Notes under the pieces: model-generated
The model's input: the letters and a program-made list of their open reading frames with translations, nothing else
The model's database searches: none
What the model was told of the DNA's origin: nothing
Origin: Lentisphaerales bacterium
GTDB taxonomy: Bacteria > Verrucomicrobiota > Lentisphaeria > Lentisphaerales > Lentisphaeraceae
Reading direction: 5' to 3'
NCBI GenBank assembly: GCA_022446985.1
Contig: JAKVBD010000016.1
Coordinates: 16,431-80,430 of the forward strand
Length of the DNA stretch: 64,000 nt
In this document: positions 1 through 8,200 of the stretch, one piece after another
Numbering within the stretch: the first letter of the stretch is position 1
How the letters are laid out: each line of letters begins with the position of its first letter
Position numbers and translations under genes: made by a program

Positions 1-1
1 G

Positions 2-1741
2 ATTATCGCTGTCGTTAACTCATTTACACAATTCGTTCCAGGGCACGTTCACTTAAAAGATCTTGGTCAATTAGTAGCTCGTGAGATTGAAGCAAATGGT
101 GGTGTAGCTAAAGAATTTAATACAATCGCAGTAGACGATGGTATCGCCATGGGCCATGACGGTATGCTTTACAGTTTGCCTTCCCGTGAAATTATCGCTG
201 ACTCAGTAGAGTACATGGTTAATGCTCACAAAGCAGATGCCATGGTTTGTATTTCAAACTGTGACAAAATTACACCGGGAATGCTCATGGCGGCTCTTCG
301 CCTGAATATCCCGGCAGTTTTCGTTTCCGGTGGTCCAATGGAAGCTGGCAAAACTAAGCTCGCTGACGGTACTGTTCACAAAACTGACCTTGTTGATGCT
401 ATGATCGCTGGGGCTGACAGAAATGTCAGTGATGAAGATGCCGTAAACTACGAGCGCTCTGCATGTCCAACTTGTGGATCTTGTTCTGGTATGTTCACAG
501 CCAACTCTATGAACTGTTTGACTGAGGCTCTTGGTCTTTCACTTCCTGGTAATGGTTCAACTCTGGCAACTCACTCTGATCGTAAACAGCTTTTCCTTAA
601 TGCCGGAAAATTGATCGTTAAAGCTGCTAAGCAGTATTATGAAGACTTTGATGACTCAGTACTTCCAAGATCTATCGCCAGTTTCGAAGCATTTGAAAAT
701 GCCATGACTCTCGACATCGCCATGGGTGGTTCAACAAATACCGTTCTTCACTTACTAGCTGCGGCTCAGGAAGCAGAAGTTGATTTCACAATGCAGGACA
801 TCGATCGACTTTCTCGCGTAGTTCCAAATCTTTGTAAAGTTGCTCCATCTACTCAACTGTATCACATGGAAGATGTTCACCGTGCTGGTGGTATCATCAG
901 TATCCTTGGTGAGTTGGAAAAAGCAGGTTTGTTGAACTCTGATGTTAAGAATATTCACTCTGCGACTCTTGGTGAAGCGATAAATAACTACGACATCACT
1001 CGTACAGATGATGAAGCGGTTAAAGAATTTTTTAGAGCCGGTCCTGCCGGTATTCCAACTCAGACTGCATTCAGTCAGTCAACTCGTTGGGAAACTCTCG
1101 ATGACGACCGTGAAAATGGCTGTATCCGCAATAAAGAAAATGCCTACAGTCAGGACGGTGGCCTTGCTGTTCTGTTCGGTAACCTTGCTCTTGACGGTTG
1201 TATCGTTAAAACAGCTGGTGTTGATGAGTCAATTTTGACTTTCTCTGGTCCAGCTAGAGTTTTCGAAAGTCAGGATGAAGCTGTAAACGCTATCCTTGGT
1301 GACAAGGTTGTTAAAGGCGACGTCGTTATCATCCGTTATGAAGGTCCTAAAGGCGGTCCTGGTATGCAGGAAATGCTTTACCCAACGACTTATCTTAAGT
1401 CTCGTGGTTTAGGTAAAGACTGTGCCCTTATAACAGATGGTCGTTTCTCTGGTGGTACTTCTGGTCTTTCTATTGGTCACGCTTCTCCAGAAGCTGCAAG
1501 CGGTGGCGCGATTGGTCTAATCGAGGAAGGCGACACCATTAAAATTGACATTCCTAACCGTAAGATCGATATCGATATCTCAGATGAAGAGCTTGCTTCT
1601 CGTCGTGAGAAAATGAATAACAGCGAAAAACCTTGGAAGCCTGCGACTAGAAAGCGCAAAGTTTCTAAAGCCCTTCAGGCATATGCGGCTCTTGCTACAA
1701 GTGCAGATAAAGGTGCTGTGAGAACTCTGGATAATATCTAA
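2..1741 (+). CDS. ilvD: Dihydroxy-acid dehydratase, 5' end outside window
   Basis: IlvD is the cytoplasmic Fe-S enzyme that dehydrates 2,3-dihydroxy acids to 2-keto acids in valine and isoleucine synthesis. The frame is open from base 2, so the true start lies upstream. The first visible residues, [18 protein letters not shown], are a conserved early segment of the family, and the ATG at 149 (MGHDGM) is internal. Fe-S and active-site segments are visible: [12 protein letters not shown] near base 250 and [19 protein letters not shown] near 460-520. The C-terminal half has the expected GPKGGPGM and [10 protein letters not shown] motifs. About 580 residues are visible, so only a few dozen are missing at most. 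A terminator follows directly, so it probably ends a transcript. Confidence 0.97.
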   Translation: MIAVVNSFTQFVPGHVHLKDLGQLVAREIEANGGVAKEFNTIAVDDGIAMGHDGMLYSLPSREIIADSVEYMVNAHKADAMVCISNCDKITPGMLMAALRLNIPAVFVSGGPMEAGKTKLADGTVHKTDLVDAMIAGADRNVSDEDAVNYERSACPTCGSCSGMFTANSMNCLTEALGLSLPGNGSTLATHSDRKQLFLNAGKLIVKAAKQYYEDFDDSVLPRSIASFEAFENAMTLDIAMGGSTNTVLHLLAAAQEAEVDFTMQDIDRLSRVVPNLCKVAPSTQLYHMEDVHRAGGIISILGELEKAGLLNSDVKNIHSATLGEAINNYDITRTDDEAVKEFFRAGPAGIPTQTAFSQSTRWETLDDDRENGCIRNKENAYSQDGGLAVLFGNLALDGCIVKTAGVDESILTFSGPARVFESQDEAVNAILGDKVVKGDVVIIRYEGPKGGPGMQEMLYPTTYLKSRGLGKDCALITDGRFSGGTSGLSIGHASPEAASGGAIGLIEEGDTIKIDIPNRKIDIDISDEELASRREKMNNSEKPWKPATRKRKVSKALQAYAALATSADKGAVRTLDNI

Positions 1742-1765
1742 GAGATTCTATAAATAACTTTTCTG

Positions 1766-1794
1766 AAAGGTCGGATTAATTCCGGCCTTTTTTA
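1766..1794 (+). terminator. Rho-independent terminator of ilvD
   Basis: A 10-bp stem (AAAGGTCGGA at 1766-1775, TCCGGCCTTT at 1781-1790, one G-U wobble) with loop TTAAT runs into a T tract, 25 bases after the ilvD stop codon. Confidence 0.9.
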
Positions 1795-1835
1795 TTGCTC
1801 TCAAAGACAATTATATTATGAAAAAGTAGATTGAT

Positions 1836-1994
1836 ATGAAAAAGTGAAAGCAGACATGTCAGGGTTGTGATCACATAGAAACTCCGATTCTTGATGAAGG
1901 CTATCGTTACTTTAAAGAGAAACTTGCTAAGAAATACAAACGAGACGCCAAAGAACAAGTCAGGGAAGAGTCTCCAAAGCTCAAGAAGGATTGA
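1836..1994 (+). CDS. Small Cys-containing ORF with in-frame TGA at codon 4
   Basis: Reading from ATG 1836 gives MKK, then TGA (1845-1847), then 48 codons without a stop. After the TGA the protein reads KQTCQGCDHIETPILDEGY and continues as a very basic and acidic helix ending in KLKKD. The composition (a CxxC pair, then a charged amphipathic helix) looks coding, whereas the antisense frame is merely hydrophobic. There is no clear ribosome binding site. The TGA could be selenocysteine, a TGG-to-TGA nonsense change, or the frame may not be translated. A weak GGGTTG-loop hairpin lies 14 bases after the TGA, slightly closer than usual for a bacterial SECIS. I do not recognise the family. It sits between the ilvD terminator and the SNF2 helicase gene. 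Confidence 0.35.
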
Positions 1995-2056
1995 AACTTT
2001 CAAAGATCTTTCAAGAATGACTTTCCTTGTATCGACATGAAGACATATTTTTCATC

Positions 2057-5000
2057 ATGGGATTAGTCAGTCGATATAGTAAAGTATTTGGTTCTTCTTT
2101 AGTCAAAGAAGGAGAGTCTTTGTACGCTCTCAAAACTTTGTCGCCTCATGAAAACCGCGATGACCTTTTTAGTGGTGAAGTATGGCAGGGAAATGACTGT
2201 TTTGAGTTTGAACTTAAAGTCAAAAATAAAGCGGTTGAAACTTACTGTAGTTGTCAGGATTTAAGTAATAGGCCGTGCAGTCATCTTTGGGCGGCGATCC
2301 TTTGGGCAGAACAGTTCAAAGCTTTTAAAAAAGGGGCAGGGCGCGGCGTGCGCTTTGCCGGGACAGCTGCGGCTGAAGAGCAAAATAACGTGACTGCTGC
2401 ACCAAATATATCTGAGCTTTTACCAAAACCCTCTTTTCAGTTGCCTCCCCAAAATGAAGTGAATAGTTTCCCGGCTAGTCGCGAACTTTTATTTGTGTTG
2501 TGTGCTTATAAATCAATGCATTTTGAAAAGCTGGTCTTTGAGATATTTTGGCACCCTGCCGGAGATAAAGGCAAACTCAAGAGTTTTGATCCACTTTCCA
2601 GTCAGGATGGCCTCAGTAAAATTGATGCTCATCTTTTAAATAACTTCCGCGGTACGGCTACTGTCGCAGGTGGAAGTCTTATTGTGCGAGAAAGTTCAGG
2701 CTTGGCTCAGTATTTAATTGAAATGATGGATAAGGGAAGGCTTTATACAAGGCGGTCAGCCAGTCAAAAACAATTTAAGAAAGTGAAGTCTTTTTCAGAA
2801 GTAGAAGTTTATTGTGATGTTTCTCAGAGTGATGATGGCAATTACTTTGGACGCATGGCGGTTCGGGAAGATTTTGGCGAAGAAGTTTTAGTCATACTCA
2901 ATGGTCTGATTATAGGTCGGCAGAGCTTATATAAGGCTAATGCAACAAAGCTTAAGGAGTTGACTCTTTACCTTTTTGAAAATGAAGGTTTTATACCAGC
3001 CTGGGATGCCGAAGAGTTTCTGGAAAAAAAACTTATACCAAGTGGACTGAGCCTAGAGGGCTTACCTGGTAGACTCCACTTAGATGTCAATGACATAGAA
3101 CCAAGGGGGCACTTATTTGTTAAGACTGCAACCTTTAAATTTAGAGATAAAGAACAGTTGCACGCTGACATGTCTTTTGATTATGGTGGCAAGATCATTT
3201 CAGAAGGACATGAAGAAGATCAGGTCCTCAATTTTTATACAGGCAGTATCTTTAATCGGAAGCGAAAGCTCGAAGAGAAATTGCGCGATGAGTTGGTCGA
3301 TTTAGGCTTTCGTTTTAACTCCAATTCTCATAAAGAAGAGTTTGGCTGGAAATTCCTTCCGGTGAAACTTCCTGAAGTAGTCGAAACTTTAGCTCGTAAG
3401 AACTGGCTGATAATCGCCGAAGGGAAGACCTATACTGCACCTCAGACATTTCAGCTGAGATTATCGTCTGGGAGCGATTGGTTCGATCTTGAAGGAGAAG
3501 CGGTTTATGACGAAAAAGTACTACCACTGGCTGAACTGGCTAAGGCGGCGGAATCCGGCGATAAGTTTGTAAAACTTGGTGATGGCCATGAGGGGGTTCT
3601 TCCCGAAGATTGGTTAAAGTACTATACCGTTTTGACTCAGCTTGGAGAGATAGTTGGAGATAACCTGCGCTTTCGCAAAAGTCAGGCTTTGATCATTGAG
3701 AAATTACTTTTTGAGAAAGAAGAATGTGAAGATGAAGAATTCGTTGAGTTCTGTAATAAGCTGAGATCTGTTGATAAAGTTAAGAAAGAATCTGAGCCGA
3801 TTGGCTTTAAAGGTAAGCTCAGGCCTTATCAGCAACAGGGACTGTCGTGGATGCAGTTCCTAGGACGAAATAGCTTTGGTGGCATTTTAGCTGATGATAT
3901 GGGACTTGGTAAAACGGTTCAGGTATTGGCGATGTTGCAACATCAAAAGAATTTACAAAGGGGTAAACCTTCTCTGTTAATAGTTCCAAGTTCTTTGATC
4001 TTCAACTGGGCTGAGGAAGCTCGTAAATTTACTCCAGAAATGAAGCTCTTGCAGTATATCGGCCGTTCTAGACGAGGCAGTCTTCAGAGTTTATCTGAAA
4101 TAGATTTAGTCATTACAACCTATGGAACGATGCGGCAGGATGCTGAAGAACTGGCTCAGGTAGAATTTAATTATTGTATTTTAGATGAAGCTCAGGCTAT
4201 TAAGAATCGCGATTCATCGACGGCAAAAGCGGCCCGATTACTTGTTGCCGATCATAAACTTTCTATGTCAGGGACGCCAGTCGAAAACAGCCTTTCAGAT
4301 CTGCTCAGTCAGTTTGAGTTCCTCAATCCGGGTATGTGTGGTTATGGACGTCTCAGTGAAATCCTCGAAGATGTAAAACTCAACCGTGAAACACTGAAGA
4401 AGCTGCGGGATATCTTTAAACCATTTATTTTGAGGCGAACTAAGCAACAAGTTGCTAAAGAATTACCTCCCAAGATTGATCAGGTTCTTTACTGCGATAT
4501 GGAAGAGAAACAGGCTGAAATCTATGACCGCTTGTGGAAATGGTATCGCCAGGAATTACTTGAGAAGGAGAGCAAAACTCCAGAAGCTGGTAAGAAAGGT
4601 GGAGTTGATTACTTAGGAGCACTGACTCGTTTGCGTCAGGCATCTTGTCATCCAGCTTTGATTAGCGAGGAATGGGAAGGAGTTGAATCAACCAAGATTA
4701 AAGTTCTCATGGAGAAGTTAAAAGTCCTTATGGCAGAAGGCCAGAAAGTATTGATTTTCTCACAGTATACCAGTTTCCTTGGTCTTATTCGCGAACAAGT
4801 TGAATTGGAGAAGTGGCAGTATTGTTATCTCGATGGTCAGACAAAAGACCGCGCAGGCCAAGTAGATATTTTCCAAAATGACGAAGACTTCAAAATATTC
4901 TTAATCAGCCTTAAAGCCGGTGGTGTTGGGTTGAACCTGACTAAGGCAGAATACGTTTTCATAATGGATCCATGGTGGAATCCGGCCATTGAAAATCAGG

Positions 5001-5194
5001 CAATTGACCGGGCTTACAGAATTGGCCAAAAAAATACCGTAGTAGCTCAACGCATGATCTGCAGAAAAACTGTCGAAGAAAAAGTTTTGCAGATGCAAAA
5101 AACGAAAAAGTATCTGGCAGACAGTGTTATCGATGAAGACGACGGCTTTGTATCGCGTATGAGTGTTGATGACCTACGTTCACTTCTGGATTGA
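2057..5194 (+). CDS. SWIM zinc finger / SNF2-family helicase
   Basis: A large cytoplasmic SWI2/SNF2-type ATPase of about 1045 residues. An N-terminal SWIM zinc finger is visible as YCSCQDLSNRPCSHLW (CxCx8CxH, about residues 65-80). A long middle region is followed by the SNF2 core from about residue 580: LRPYQQQGLSWMQ, Walker A in LADDMGLGKT, the DEAQ box, and SMSGTPVENSLSDL. The helicase C domain contains GLNLTKAEYVFIMDPWWNP and RAYRIGQ. This order is typical of bacterial SNF2 proteins thought to act on DNA or DNA-bound proteins; the precise substrate is unknown. The start is uncertain: ATG 2057 (MGLVSRYSK) is preferred, but an in-frame TTG at 2027 would add 10 residues, and neither has a good ribosome binding site. 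Confidence 0.93.
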   Translation: MGLVSRYSKVFGSSLVKEGESLYALKTLSPHENRDDLFSGEVWQGNDCFEFELKVKNKAVETYCSCQDLSNRPCSHLWAAILWAEQFKAFKKGAGRGVRFAGTAAAEEQNNVTAAPNISELLPKPSFQLPPQNEVNSFPASRELLFVLCAYKSMHFEKLVFEIFWHPAGDKGKLKSFDPLSSQDGLSKIDAHLLNNFRGTATVAGGSLIVRESSGLAQYLIEMMDKGRLYTRRSASQKQFKKVKSFSEVEVYCDVSQSDDGNYFGRMAVREDFGEEVLVILNGLIIGRQSLYKANATKLKELTLYLFENEGFIPAWDAEEFLEKKLIPSGLSLEGLPGRLHLDVNDIEPRGHLFVKTATFKFRDKEQLHADMSFDYGGKIISEGHEEDQVLNFYTGSIFNRKRKLEEKLRDELVDLGFRFNSNSHKEEFGWKFLPVKLPEVVETLARKNWLIIAEGKTYTAPQTFQLRLSSGSDWFDLEGEAVYDEKVLPLAELAKAAESGDKFVKLGDGHEGVLPEDWLKYYTVLTQLGEIVGDNLRFRKSQALIIEKLLFEKEECEDEEFVEFCNKLRSVDKVKKESEPIGFKGKLRPYQQQGLSWMQFLGRNSFGGILADDMGLGKTVQVLAMLQHQKNLQRGKPSLLIVPSSLIFNWAEEARKFTPEMKLLQYIGRSRRGSLQSLSEIDLVITTYGTMRQDAEELAQVEFNYCILDEAQAIKNRDSSTAKAARLLVADHKLSMSGTPVENSLSDLLSQFEFLNPGMCGYGRLSEILEDVKLNRETLKKLRDIFKPFILRRTKQQVAKELPPKIDQVLYCDMEEKQAEIYDRLWKWYRQELLEKESKTPEAGKKGGVDYLGALTRLRQASCHPALISEEWEGVESTKIKVLMEKLKVLMAEGQKVLIFSQYTSFLGLIREQVELEKWQYCYLDGQTKDRAGQVDIFQNDEDFKIFLISLKAGGVGLNLTKAEYVFIMDPWWNPAIENQAIDRAYRIGQKNTVVAQRMICRKTVEEKVLQMQKTKKYLADSVIDEDDGFVSRMSVDDLRSLLD

Positions 5195-5260
5195 TTTCTC
5201 ATAAAAAACTATTGTAAATTATTGCTGTCTCACCATGTTAGGGGCGAATAAGGATTGGTT

Positions 5261-5848
5261 ATGAAAACAGCAGAAATAGTAAAAGAATTTTCGACTTACT
5301 TCCAAGAGTATAAGGCAGCGACAAATCACCCTGAGCCGACTTGGATGAGTATTGCTTCAGCAGATAAGTCAGGTCGCCCTTCAACTCGTATTGTTCTCCT
5401 TAAGGATTTCGATGAACGAGGTTTTGTTTTCTACACCAACTTTACCAGTCGCAAAGGACAGCAGCTTCAGGATAATCCTTTTGCCGCTTTGACTTTTTAT
5501 TGGCCAGAACTTTCTAGACAAGTGCGGATTGAAGGTGCAGTTGAAAAGGTCAGTGACGAAGAAGCAGATGCTTACTTTGCCAGTAGAGCCCGTAAAAGCC
5601 AGATTGGCGCCTGGGCTTCAAAGCAATCTCAGGATATCGAGCATAAGCTGGATTTCGAAAAGCGAGTTGCTAAATATGCTCTTAAGTACGCAGTCGGAAA
5701 AGTTCCAAGACCTCCATTTTGGGGTGGATTTAGAGTTATTCCAGAATTAATTGAGTTCTGGGTAAATAAAGAGTTTCGCCTTCATGATCGAACAGTTTTT
5801 ACTCGTCAAGAAGGCGATGATTGGGCTGTTAGGAAGATCTACCCATAA
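5261..5848 (+). CDS. pdxH: Pyridoxamine 5'-phosphate oxidase
   Basis: PdxH is an FMN enzyme that oxidises pyridoxamine/pyridoxine 5'-phosphate to PLP. The whole chain follows the family: TWMSIASADKSGRPSTRIVLLK, FYTNFTSRKGQQL, FYWPELSRQVRIEG, and the C-terminal RPPFWGGFRVIPELIEFW with RLHDR. At 195 residues it is slightly short at the N-terminus but otherwise complete. The ATG at 5261 is chosen because AGGA at 5251-5254 lies 6 bases upstream; the in-frame TTG at 5255 would be too close to it. The gene converges with the sulfatase gene, leaving only 10 bases between stop codons. Confidence 0.95.
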   Translation: MKTAEIVKEFSTYFQEYKAATNHPEPTWMSIASADKSGRPSTRIVLLKDFDERGFVFYTNFTSRKGQQLQDNPFAALTFYWPELSRQVRIEGAVEKVSDEEADAYFASRARKSQIGAWASKQSQDIEHKLDFEKRVAKYALKYAVGKVPRPPFWGGFRVIPELIEFWVNKEFRLHDRTVFTRQEGDDWAVRKIYP

Positions 5849-5858
5849 TAAGTGGGGG

Positions 5859-7373
5859 TTATTTTTTCTTGCCTTTCTTTTTGATGAGAGGAGCCTTTGC
5901 TTCCCAAGAAATATTTCGATCAAAAAGAGTGCCATACTCTTCGTAGCCGTTGTATTTAACGCCGTCAGTTTTCCAATGCTCCATTTGTTGGTCATAGATT
6001 TTGCGCATGTTTTCCAAGACTGATTTATACTCAGGATTTTTGGCAGCGTTTGTCAATTCATAAGGATCTTTTCTAAGATCGAAAAGTTCTTCAGTGGCGA
6101 TAAGGCCTTCCTTTTCATCTTCATAATACCAGTAAATGTACTTATGGTGCTTTGTCAATACTGTAAGGCAACGGGTCTCTTCTGGGCCCCACACCTGATT
6201 GATAGGAAGAGTTTCTCTAATGTCGGTATTTGTATTGTTTAGTATATGAACAAGACTTTTACCATCGTAGACTTTGGGAATTTCAATGCCTGCAAAATCG
6301 AGGATAGTTGCCGTGATATCGACATTTCCTGACAATGATGATGAACGGCGTAGTTTGCCACTTTCCGGATGACGTGGATCATAAATGATTAATGGAACTC
6401 GTGCGCCTTCTTCATATGGAAGAACTTTACTGCCAAGACCGTGAGAACCATTAAAGAAACCGTTATCTGAAGAAAAGATGATGACTGTATTGTCAGCAAT
6501 TTGAAGTTTATCCAGCTCCTTAAGTATCATGCCAATTGAGTAATCGACGCCATGGATTTGCTGATGGTAAAGGCGCATAGCTTTTTGATATTTTTCTTCA
6601 GTGTGGTAGCCCCACTGTTCGAAGCGAGGGTACTGACGACCTTTGGTTGAATGCTTGGTAAAGTGCTTGCCGTGTTCACGACCATAGTTAGGGAGTTTGC
6701 GGAAAACGGTATCTTTATAAACATTGTCAAACATTGGGTCTGGTGACACAGGGCGATGAGGGGCTTTATAAAAAACCGTCATACAGAAGGGCTTTTTTTC
6801 TGCAACAGATTCGCGAATAAAATCAATACTGGCAGCACCGTAAGCTCTCGAGCTGTGAGGGTATTCTTTGGCATACTTTGCCAAAGATTTGTTTACTTTT
6901 GTTTTGTAGAAAGTTTGCCCAGGGCCACCGACCCAAAAGTCGAAATCCTGTTGAGCCCGGTCACCTTCATGAAGCTTTTTAGTGTTTTGTGCAGGGTCAT
7001 TAATTGCAAAACCAAACTTTCCGCCGAAACCAGTTTTGTAGCCTGCTTGTTTGAGAAGAATAGGGAAGGAGGTTGACCATTGTTGCATACCGAGTGGACC
7101 ATGCTCAAAGTTGCAGCCGGTCTTATGCTCATAAAGGCCGGTCATGACGTTGGCGCGGCTTGCCATACAGATCGCGGTAGTGTTGTAGTGTTTGTCAAAG
7201 ACGACACCTCGTTTGCCCAAAGAGTCAATGTTAGGGGTTTTTACATCCGGATTTCCATAGACTCCAAGAGTATCATAGGCTTGATCGTCTGTAAAAAAGA
7301 AAAGTATATTTGGTTTGTCCGTGGCATTGGCTATTACTGAAAAAACGCACATCAGTAAAAATAATAATTTCAT
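5859..7373 (-). CDS. Secreted type I sulfatase
   Basis: An exported, formylglycine-dependent sulfatase of 504 residues. A signal peptide is visible at residues 1-17 (hydrophobic core ending ANA). Metal ligands DD are at 29-30 in NILFFFTDDQAYDTLG. The active-site motif is C69-M-A-S-R73, where Cys is converted to formylglycine by a maturase not seen here. SSDNGFFNGSHGLGSK further on fits the second metal-binding region. The Lys-rich tail (KKKGKKK) recurs in the second sulfatase at the right edge of the window. Marine Lentisphaera and planctomycetes carry many such enzymes for sulfated polysaccharides; the substrate cannot be told from sequence. Transcribed divergently from the sigma factor gene. 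Confidence 0.93.
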   Translation of the reverse strand: MKLLFLLMCVFSVIANATDKPNILFFFTDDQAYDTLGVYGNPDVKTPNIDSLGKRGVVFDKHYNTTAICMASRANVMTGLYEHKTGCNFEHGPLGMQQWSTSFPILLKQAGYKTGFGGKFGFAINDPAQNTKKLHEGDRAQQDFDFWVGGPGQTFYKTKVNKSLAKYAKEYPHSSRAYGAASIDFIRESVAEKKPFCMTVFYKAPHRPVSPDPMFDNVYKDTVFRKLPNYGREHGKHFTKHSTKGRQYPRFEQWGYHTEEKYQKAMRLYHQQIHGVDYSIGMILKELDKLQIADNTVIIFSSDNGFFNGSHGLGSKVLPYEEGARVPLIIYDPRHPESGKLRRSSSLSGNVDITATILDFAGIEIPKVYDGKSLVHILNNTNTDIRETLPINQVWGPEETRCLTVLTKHHKYIYWYYEDEKEGLIATEELFDLRKDPYELTNAAKNPEYKSVLENMRKIYDQQMEHWKTDGVKYNGYEEYGTLFDRNISWEAKAPLIKKKGKKK

Positions 7374-7594
7374 ATTAATCTCTCTACATATATCATCTCA
7401 TACACTTCTAAGTAGTGTTGAAGCCTATTCAGATTGGATGCCTTTAGTTAGAAAAATGCCAATAAACGTCTCTTTCTTGTAAATTTCTGTCGTTAACAAT
7501 TATATAAAATATTCTCTTTTTCTGCTGACTTTGTCATAATTTAATTGTGCATTTAGTAGAATAGTTAATAAGAATATTCATTAATATGGTAGCT

Positions 7595-8200
7595 ATGTCG
7601 GAAAATTGGCAAACAAGGCAGACTTTACTTCAGAGAGCAAGTGACCCAAAAGATCACAAGGCCTGGGAAGAATTTGAGCAGTATTATCACGAGTTTATTC
7701 GTATGGTATTGTTTCAAATGAATTGCAATATCGATGATCATAATGATTTAGTTCAGGACATTCTACTTCGTATTTGGAAGACTCTCCCAGAGTTGAACTA
7801 TAATCGAGATCGCGCTCGTTTTAGAACATGGCTTTCTCAACTTATTCGCAACAAAGTCATAGATCACTTCAGAAAGGTAAAACGAGTATCTCAGAAACAA
7901 GAGAAAATTCGCGAAGAGACAAACGCTGAAGCGGCCATAGTTTCGGAACCTGAGCTTGTGGAAATTATCCAGAAAGAATGGGAAGTTCACATAGTAAAAT
8001 TGGCTTTGAAAAATATATCCGATTTGTTTACAGAAAGAGCAATAGAAGCCTTTGAACTTGGTATGGAGGGTGTAAAGACCACTCAAATTGCCGAAAAGCT
8101 TGGCATCAAAGAAAATTCTGTAATAAAACTTAGAAACCGTGTTAAGCACCGTCTGGTGAAAGAAATTCAGCATTTACGGGAAGAGTTGGAATCTGTTTAG
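7595..8200 (+). CDS. Sigma-70 family (ECF-like) RNA polymerase sigma factor
   Basis: A two-domain sigma factor of 201 residues. Region 2 contains DDHNDLVQDILLRIWKTLPELNY followed by FRTWLSQLIRNKVIDHFRK. Region 4 contains the helix-turn-helix TTQIAEKLGIKENSVIKLRNRVK. A paralogue at 55987-56577 starts MSDWNTRQSLL, matching MSENWQTRQTLL here; that is why ATG 7595 is preferred over the in-frame ATG 7586. Its stop codon abuts the kinase ATG, so the two are translationally coupled and the kinase probably controls or senses with this sigma factor, as in known kinase-linked ECF groups of PVC bacteria. The target promoters are unknown. Confidence 0.9.
   Translation: MSENWQTRQTLLQRASDPKDHKAWEEFEQYYHEFIRMVLFQMNCNIDDHNDLVQDILLRIWKTLPELNYNRDRARFRTWLSQLIRNKVIDHFRKVKRVSQKQEKIREETNAEAAIVSEPELVEIIQKEWEVHIVKLALKNISDLFTERAIEAFELGMEGVKTTQIAEKLGIKENSVIKLRNRVKHRLVKEIQHLREELESV

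Noticed and set aside
1776..2003. 75-residue hydrophobic frame on the minus strand
   Set aside because: It is antisense to a more plausible charged small protein and overlaps the ilvD terminator.
5835..5866. Bidirectional terminator between pdxH and the sulfatase gene
   Set aside because: Only a 4-bp CCCA/TGGG stem precedes the T tract, too weak to claim.
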